Source of the DNA: Macrolepiota albuminosa | Taxonomy: Eukaryota; Basidiomycota; Agaricomycetes; Agaricales; Agaricaceae | Assembly: GCA_027475525.1 (NCBI GenBank) | Contig: JAMWFC010000090.1 | Location: 434,001 to 498,000, forward strand | Length of the DNA: 64,000 bases | Direction of reading: 5' to 3' | Part shown: positions 56,686 to 64,000 of the stretch, piece by piece | Position numbering within the stretch: position 1 is the first letter of the stretch | Layout: every line of letters begins with the position of its first letter | Position numbers and translations under genes: made by a program | The notes under the pieces: model-generated | What the model was told of the DNA's origin: nothing | The model's input: only the letters and a program-made list of their open reading frames with translations | Database searches by the model: none

Positions 56686-57292
56686 TTGCTGACACCTCTA
56701 GCTCTGGAATCTGCATTCGTTATATCCAATGGGAAGCTCCACTTGCTGAACGCTTCCTTTGATGTTTTGAAGGAACATAAGCTTTCATTTGATGACTGGA
56801 TAAGTGCGAGGACCAATCTTGTAGCTGCTATGCATAAACACCTCCACGCCAATGGGGATACAGGAGCAGGAGGTCCCATTGCTCTGGAAATTGCAGCCTC
56901 GTTTGAGGGCCATTTTTCTTATTTGAAGAATTTGCTGGACACCAAAGTTCAATATGAAGTGCTATTTGATTATGACCGTCGTTTATGATCTTTATTTGTT
57001 CTGGACTCACACACCTTTTGGATGGATGATTTTCACACACATGTGCGGCAGGAATGTCTTAACCAACAGCACATGGCTAGGGTTGCATGTCTGGACAATA
57101 GACTCTCGTTGATGGAGTTCTTTCTGGCCAAGACCAAAGTTAAGGATGGATGAGGCACCTCCTCCTTTCCTGTCATGGATCTGTTCACCAAGCCACTCTT
57201 GAAATTTTGATTGGAAAAGCTTATAAACAAAATGGATATAACTCAATTAAATTGATCCAACAAAATTTGATGAGGCAATAAGTTCAGGGGGA
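56686..57292 (+). pseudogene. Retroelement-associated fragment ahead of a copia-type LTR
   Basis: An open frame ending at 56988 reads LESAFVISNGKLHLLNASFD then FDDWISARTNLVAAMHKHL and GGPIALEIAASFEGHFSYLK. I do not recognise it. It begins without a convincing start and is followed by further out-of-frame coding-like sequence, including DLFTKPLLKF near 57180, weakly like the end of a copia RNase H. The segment ends in a purine tract GGGGGAG at 57286-57292, immediately before an LTR-like sequence. A truncated 3' end of a Ty1/copia element is the best guess. Confidence 0.35.
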
Positions 57293-57509
57293 GTGTTGAG
57301 GATTGAGACCTCCTGCCTAATTTGTCATATTTTTTTCTTTGATTACTGATACTACAATTTTCTGAGCTATTCTGCTTTATCATACCTCATCTGTTTACCG
57401 CTTTGTTGGTTACATCTGAGGTATGTTTCTACTTACATTAATAACCAACCTCACTTATATTTATAAACATCTTACTCTACAGTTCCAACTTACATTTATT
57501 TTTCCAACA
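57293..57509 (+). repeat. Copia-type LTR, 217 bases (probable 3' LTR)
   Basis: Begins TGTTGAGG and ends TTCCAACA, with TGTTG/CAACA short inverted ends, and follows a purine tract directly. The size and ends suit Ty1/copia. It lies only 62 bases from the 3' end of NLR gene B, on the opposite strand. Confidence 0.55.
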
Positions 57510-57571
57510 GGTAGAGTATCAAATAAAGTTGTTTATCACTTTATTGATTACATCTGAGTCATTACTTATAT

Positions 57572-60500
57572 CTATTTTTCCAACACTTTTTGCTGAAGAT
57601 TCTCTGCCTCCTCTAGTTTTCCACCTTGCTTAAATATTGAAGCCAGGTCAGACATGGCTTGTGGCTTGAATAGTATCTGGATGACTGTCTCCAAATGCTT
57701 CATTTCTGACTTTCAGCACTTTTTGTTGAAGATTCTCAGCTTTTTCTAGTTTTCCACTTAGCTTAAATATTACCACCAGGTAAGACATGGCTTGAATAGT
57801 GGCTGGATGACTGTCTCCAAATACTTTACTTCTGACTTTCAGCACATTTTGTTGAAGATTCTCAGCCTCCTCTAGTTTCCCACCTTCCACAAATATTACA
57901 GCAAGGTAAAACATGGCTTGAATAGTGTCTGGATGACTGTCTCCAAATACTTTACTTCTGACTTCCAGCACTTTTTGTTGAAAATTCTCAGCTACCTCTA
58001 GTTTTCCACCTTTCATAGATATTGCAACAAGGTGAGACATAGCTTCAAGAGTTCTTGGATGACTGTCTCCAAATACTTCACTTCTGACTTTCAGCACTTT
58101 TTGTTCAAGATTCTCAGCCTCCTCTTGTTTTTCACTTCGATTCAATGTTACAGCAAGGTCAGACATAGCTTGAAGAGTTTCTGGATGATTGTCTCCAAAT
58201 ACCTCACTGCTCACTTTGAGCACTTTTTGTTGAAGATTCTCAGCCTCTTCTAGTTGTCCACCTTCTACAAATATTACAGCAAGGTTCAACATGGCTTGAA
58301 TAGTAGCTGGATGATTGTCTCCAAATGCTTCACTCCTGACTTTCAGCACTTTTTGTTGAAGATTCTCAGCTTCCACCAATTTTCCACTTTGCATAAATAT
58401 TAAAGCCAGGTCAGACATGGCTTGAATAGTAGCTGGATGATTGTCTCCAAATGCTTTATTCCTGACTTTCAGCACTTTTTGTTGAAGATTCTCAGCTTTC
58501 TCTAGTTGTCCACTTAGTCTCAATGATATAGCAAGGTCTGACATAGCTTGAAGAGTTTCTGGATGATTGTCTCCAAATACCTCACTGCTCACTTTCAGCA
58601 CTTTTTGTTGAAGATTCTCAGCCTCTTCTAGTTGTCCACCTTCTGCAAATATTACAGCAAGGTTCAACATGGCTTGGATAGTGTCTGGATGACTGTCTCC
58701 AAATACTTCACTCCTGACTTTCAGCACTTTTTGTTGAAGATTCTCAGCCTCCTCTTGTTTCCTACTTTGATTCAATGTTATAGCAAGGTTAGACATAGCC
58801 TCAAGAGTTTCTGGATGATTATCTCCAAATATCTCACTCCTCACTTTCAGCACTTTTTGTTGAAGATTCTCAGCCCCTCAAGAGTTTCTGGATGATTATC
58901 TCCAAATATCTCACTCCTCACTTTCAGCACTTTTTGTTGAAGATTCTCAGCCTCCTCTTGTTTTCTACTTTGATTCAATGTTACAGCAAGGTTAGACATA
59001 GCCTCAAGAGTTTCTGGATGATTATCTCCAAATATCTCACTCCTCACTTTCAGCACTTTTTGTTGAAGATTCTCAGCCTTCTCTAGTTGTCCACCTTCTT
59101 CAAATATTGCAGCAAGGTTCAACATGGCATGAATAGTAGCTAGATGATTTTCTCCAAATATCTTACTCCTCAATTTCAGCACTTTTTGTTGAAGATTCTC
59201 AGCTTTCTCTAGTTGTCCACTTAGTCTTAATGTTACAGCAAGGTTAGACATAGCTTCAAGAGTCTTTGGATGATTATCTCCAAATATCTCACTCCTCACT
59301 TTCAGCACTTTTTGTTGAAGATTCTCAGCCTCCTCTTGTTTTCTACTTTGATTCAATGTTACAGCAAGGTTAGACATAGCCTCAAGAGTTTCTGGATGAT
59401 TATCTCCAAATATCTCACTCCTCACTTTCAGCACTTTTTGTTGAAGATTCTCAGCCGCCTCTAGTTTTCCACCTCGCCCAAATGTTATAGCAAGGTTAAA
59501 CATGGCTTGAATAGTGTCTGGATGACTGTCTCCAAATACTTCACTCCTGACTTTCAGCACTTTTTGTTGAAGATTCTCAGCCTCCTCATAGTGTCTGGAT
59601 GACTGTCTCCAAATACTTCACTCCTGACTTTCAGCACTTTTTGTTGAAGATTCTCAGCCTCCTCTTGTTTTCTACTGTGATTTAATGTTACAGCAAGGTT
59701 AGACATAGCCTCAAGAGTTTCTGGATGATTATCTCCAAATATCTCACTCCTCACTTTCAGCACTTTTTGTTGAAGATTCTCAGCCTTCTCTAGTTGTCCA
59801 CCTTCTTCAAATATTGCAGCAAGGTTCAACATGGCATGAATAGTAGCTAGATGATTATCTCCAAATATCTCACTCCTCACTTTCAGCACTTTTTGTTGAA
59901 GATTCTCAGCTTTCTCTAGTTGTCCACTTAGTCTCAATGTTACAGCAAGGTTAGACATAGCTTCAAGAGTCTTTGGATGATTATCTCCAAATATCTCACT
60001 CCTCACTTTCAGCACTTTTTGTTGAAGATTCTCAGCCTTCTCTAGTTGTCCACCTTCTTCAAATATTGCAGCAAGGTTCAACATGGCATGAATAGTAGCT
60101 AGATGATTATCTCCAAATATCTCACTCCTCACTTTCAGCACTTTTTGTTGAAGATTCTCAGCTTTCTCTAGTTGTCCACTTAGTCTCAATGTTACAGCAA
60201 GATTAGACATAGCTTCAAGAGTCTTTGGATGATTATCTCCAAATATCTCACTCCTCACTTTCAGCACTTTTTGTTGAAGATTCTCAGCCTCCTCTTGTTT
60301 TCTACTTTGATTCAATATTACAGCAAGGTTAGACATAGCCTCAAGAGTTTCTAAATGATTATCTCCAAATATCTCACTCCTTACTTTCAGCACTTTTTGT
60401 TGAAGATTCTCAGCCTCCTCTTGTTTTCTACTGTGATTCAACGTTACAGCAAGGTTAGACATAGCCTCAAGAGTTTCTGGATGATTATCTCCAAATATCT

Positions 60501-63500
60501 CACTTCTCACTTTCAGCACTTTTTGTTGAAGATTCTCAGCCTCCTCTTGTTTTCTACTTTGATTCAATGTTACAGCAAGGTTAGACATAGCCTCAAGAGT
60601 TTCTGGATGATTATATCCAAATATCTTACTCCTCACTTTCAGCACTTTTTGTTGAAGATTCTCAGCCTCCTCTAGTTGTCCACCTTCCATAAATATTGCA
60701 GCAAGTTTCAACATGGCTTGAATAGTGTCTGGATGACTGTCTCCAAATACTTTGCTTTTGATTTCCAGCACTTTTTGTTGAAGATTCTCAGCCTTCTCTA
60801 GTTTTCCACTTAGTCTCAATGATACAGCAAGGTTAGACATAGCTTTAAGAGTTTCTGGATGATTGTCTCCAAATATCTCACTCTTTACTTTCAGCACTTT
60901 TTGTTGAAGATTCTCAGCCTCTTTTAATTTTTTACTTTCCCGAAATATTTCAGCAAGAACAGACAAGCCCTCAATAGTATGTGGATGGTTATTTCCAAAC
61001 ACTTCTTTATGCTCTTCAAGTACTTGCTGCATAAGATGCTCTGCATCATTCCAAAAGTGTGTAGTGTAAAAAATTTTAAGAGGTGTTAATACAAATTTGT
61101 CCTTGTCACATTTATAATTCAAAAAACCCATTAATGATTGTACATGCAGTACAAATTGGGCTGCATCATTATATGACATTTCTTTATCTCTTAAGCAATA
61201 AAACAGTTGTTGTGCACATTGCTTGGCTTTTTTCTGCTCTTCTTTTGATAATGATTGAAAGGCCCAACTATGAGCAAGTGAATGAATCTCCAATAGCATA
61301 ACTCCTTTTCCTCTTTTTTCTACTAATGAATATGAACTTAGCATCCCAACTGCTTCATCAAGTAAGTCATTACTCCAATTTTCATCATTTTTTACAAACT
61401 TTGTAAGAAAGTTATATAATTCTTGAGTATCCACTTTATCAGTATCAGAGAGGTTTCTCCAAGCTTTTTCCAGCATCAATATAGGTATTTTAGAATTGTG
61501 TAACACACTACATAACATAAGAAGTGCCTTTGCTTGTTCATTTAGCTTCTGATAGCTCAAATTCCATGTGGCAAAAACAGATTTTTCATAATTATCAATT
61601 CTCTGATTTGTAAGTTTTGTTAAATATGTCATTTTATCTTGTTTTAACCTTTCAAGATACTCTTTTACTTCAGTTTCATTATGAATAAAGAGATAGCTTC
61701 CTGCTTGAACAATAGCTAATGCAAAATAACCCAGTTCTTGAAGAAGCTCATTCACAGCTATTTGCTCAGTTTTTTCTCTTTGACTAGCTTTATAAAAAAC
61801 CTCCAATGAGTCTTCAGCTATCAATTCTCCAATTTTATAATGGTTTTTAGGTGCACATATTTTTGTTCCTTCATTTCTGCTTGTTATAATAATATTTCCA
61901 TGACTGCATTTTGGAAAGTATTCTTGCAAAACAATACTAGGATCATCAGCACCATCAAAAAGCATTAACCATTCCTTTTTCTGATAATAAAGCCATAAAA
62001 GAGCAGCAGCAGGTGTAGTATCAGGCAAATTGGCACTCTGAGCAAGTACAGTTAAACACTGCTCAATTGTGGCTTTGGAGCTAGCATCTATCATATATAT
62101 AGAGGAAAACCTAGTTGATTAAATTAAATTATAACATGTGGAAAATATAACTGTCTCATACCTTGTTCCAAATTTCTTACAAAATTCCAATGTAATTTGT
62201 GTCTTTCCAGCTCCACCCAAGCCATGTAGCACACAATGCTGCTGCTCTTGCATTTTCAATGAAGATTGATCAGGATCAAAACACTTTTCAAGATGCAACA
62301 AAATATCTGCTCTGCCGGTGAAAAGTTGAGATGGAGAAGGAACAATAGGAAGAAGAACTGGTGCAGATATATAAGAAGATGTTTGTTCAATAGAAAAACT
62401 GATAGGCATAGTTCCACCTTTTAATAACTGTCAGCAAATAATACAATCAACTAAGTAAAGTATCTTACTCAAAACTCCAAGAGTGGTTTTCTGAACACAA
62501 CCATGTAAAGCATTTGTAAGACTATTGATTTCCTGTATAACTTTGGGCTTTTGTAAATAGGACAGAGAATGTGTTTTAATTTCTCCATGCCTATTCCAAT
62601 CATCCAAGGCCATCTTTTGAAACCCTTGTTCTACATTGAGTCTGTAAAACAGCCCAGGTGTCTGCACAAATTTCTCTCCAAAATTCTCAGCTAGCCTTTC
62701 ACAATTAGTTGCTATTTGACGAAGAAGTTCTATCATTTTTTTGTCAATGCCATTGGTAGGCTCCCAAAAAATAACACCAGGATGCCCTGCTCCTATACTG
62801 ACCAAACATGCTACTGATTGAAAAGGGCCAGAAACCATTACAGCCTCTTTCAGAACAAGGTCGGTTGGGTTGCTATAACCCAAATTTGCACCTACAAAGG
62901 TCTCATAAACTCCATCAGAATCAATAGAGACATGTTTGAAAAGATCAGGAGCAGCAGTAGTAGCACGGGCAGCTTGCAACACACTGCAATCATAACCTGG
63001 ATTGGCTGATACCTCATATGTTCTGAAGATACGAGGTGTCATATTAGCAGAAGGGAGAGCCACCACAAAACTTTAAGTGGTACAGTGTCAGCTGAGAAGC
63101 AGAAATGGAAAAGACCAGAGTACCTTCTGCAGACAGGATCATCCTCTTTCATCATGACATCCTCTGCAAATCCAGCAGATTGTATAATGCCTCTCATGCC
63201 AGACTCAAAGACAGTTGCTTTGAACTTCTCGCCCCGACGACTCCATTTCTTGACATCAGAGTAGACCTCCTTGCTGAATGATACATACTCCTTAATGGCC
63301 ATGTCAATAGGCATACGGAGTCGACCAAGCATCAAAGCGATTACTCTGATATACATACCATTATTAAACATTCAATTTTGTAGAGAACCTTGTCACATAC
63401 CCTCCTGTTCCAGCCCCACCGATTATATCGAAATAATCGCAAGGCTTAGGCGGAGAGCTAGCATTCTCCAGGTGCATAAGACGAAACATGATTTCTTGGA

Positions 63501-63650
63501 GAATGATAAGCTCAGACAATCCACGTACACCACCGTCATCTGGATTATTATTCCGATGACGTTAGTAATCGCGATCCATGGTCAAAAGAGCGTACCCAAA
63601 GATAACATCCTCAATCCGCGTTGCATTTGGTTTGTGTTGATATTCTGCAT
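57572..63650 (-). CDS. NLR-type gene B: pseudo-patatin / NB-ARC / TPR, inverted paralogue of gene A
   Basis: Same plan as gene A on the other strand. Exons 63596-63650, 63401-63539, 63124-63345 and 62469-63070 have identical lengths to those of gene A (55, 139, 222, 602). The patatin-like part has DDGGVRG, GGAGTGG and FVGANLGYSNP, again lacking the catalytic Ser and Asp. NB-ARC (P-loop GLGGAGKTQI, WLMLFDGADDP, GNIIITSRN, LGYFALAIVQAGSYLF) lies in an exon ending at 62162 and one beginning at 62110. About 26 TPR units follow. Two 77-base duplications break the TPR frame. A 7-base duplication at 57655-57668 causes a stop at 57648; without it the frame would reach 57572. The patatin/NB-ARC junction lacks the acceptor AG usable in gene A, so this copy may be split or defective. 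Confidence 0.8.
58801..58954. repeat. 77-base tandem duplication in the TPR array
   Basis: Copies 58801-58877 and 58878-58954, starting TCAAGAGTTTCTGG. The second copy runs on into a differing repeat unit. It shifts the frame; one copy removed restores it. Confidence 0.9.
59511..59664. repeat. 77-base tandem duplication in the TPR array
   Basis: Copies 59511-59587 and 59588-59664, starting ATAGTGTCTGGATG. Same effect on the frame as the one at 58801. Confidence 0.9.
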
Positions 63651-64000
63651 GGGAGCGTCAATTACTGAAGGGAAGGAAAGCTTTCTCACTCTTCGATTGA
63701 TTTATGACAGAAAGCTGTTCTCGCGCTTGGGCCTTTGCTCCTGAAAAAAGCAACGATTTGTAATTGGTAGACTATAATTGGTAGATGTAGCGGTTCGGGT
63801 TCTCGCTATGGAAATGACTGGCAGTACCAGAGCCTCCTCCACTCTGCGTAACGGGTCACAGTATAGCAACGATGTATGTAGTAATGGGACAGGTAGTCCA
63901 ACTTCGTCGAGTGCAATTCCGACGTGTTCCATTTTAGGCAAAACGTTACAGTAGACCTATATACAAATAATCCAACCATCCTCTTGAAGTGCGAACAAGA
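63651..64000. repeat. Upstream flank of gene B, inverted copy of 26230-26401
   Basis: Shared blocks include GGAGCGTCAATTACTGAAGG next to the start codon and ATAATCCAACCATCCTCTT at the window edge. An unrelated insertion of roughly 170 bases (about 63785-63955) separates them in this copy. No other gene is visible. Confidence 0.8.

Larger units (their letters stand above)
57610..60990 (-). repeat. Array of about 26 TPR repeats, 126-base period
   Basis: Units follow DNHPETLEAMSNLAVTLNQS then RKQEEAENLQQKVLKVRSEI. Two-unit blocks (DNHPKT...RLSGQ followed by DNHLAT...EEGGQ) recur three times. The copy number is uncertain because both assembly-type duplications fall inside this array. Confidence 0.9.

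Overview
The window is nuclear DNA of a filamentous basidiomycete, almost certainly an Agaricomycete. Genes carry many 45-60 base GT-AG introns. The window also holds a Plavaka transposase, Ty3-type retrotransposons, fungal patatin/NB-ARC/TPR (NLR-type) genes and agaric-specific 7-TM and Cys-rich families. About two thirds is repeat or transposon DNA around one island of ordinary genes.

Layout. 1-845: decayed Ty3 pol fragment (+). 830-5557: minus-strand Gag/retropepsin element carrying an extra ORF but no visible reverse transcriptase; it is inserted into a Plavaka transposase (5558-7054, minus). 9040-11720: broken copy of a transketolase-family gene. 12566-23691: complete, young LTR retrotransposon with two 994-base LTRs, TTGA target duplication, gag, pro and pol in successive -1 frames joined by two canonical slippery heptamers, and a spliced six-exon gene on the opposite strand between pol and the 3' LTR. 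23890-25186: 7-TM gene. 26402-30903: NLR-type gene A. 30904-33768: retroelement debris and a decayed gene. 34540-37090: intact transketolase-family copy. 37381-37840: 61-base hairpin satellite. 39357-54704: gene island with an AT-hook/Cys-rich protein, a 7-TM paralogue, a divergent beta-tubulin, a DUF1479 protein, SDHAF3, cyanase, a C2H2 factor and an unknown Ser-rich protein. 57293-57509: possible copia-type LTR. 57572-63650 (minus): NLR-type gene B, an inverted paralogue of gene A that shares its upstream flank.

Two points govern how the annotation should be read. First, seven tandem duplications with a period of exactly 77 bases interrupt reading frames, and all lie in transposons or TPR arrays. 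Their uniform length points to an assembly artefact (unmerged overlaps of a k=77 graph) rather than biology; collapsing one copy restores the frame in at least five of them. Second, both NLR-type genes keep the patatin fold signature but have Gly where the catalytic Ser and Asp are expected, so their N-terminal domains look like non-catalytic pseudo-phospholipases. Their TPR arrays (14 and about 26 units of 42 residues) show recent internal copying, as expected of fast-evolving recognition domains.
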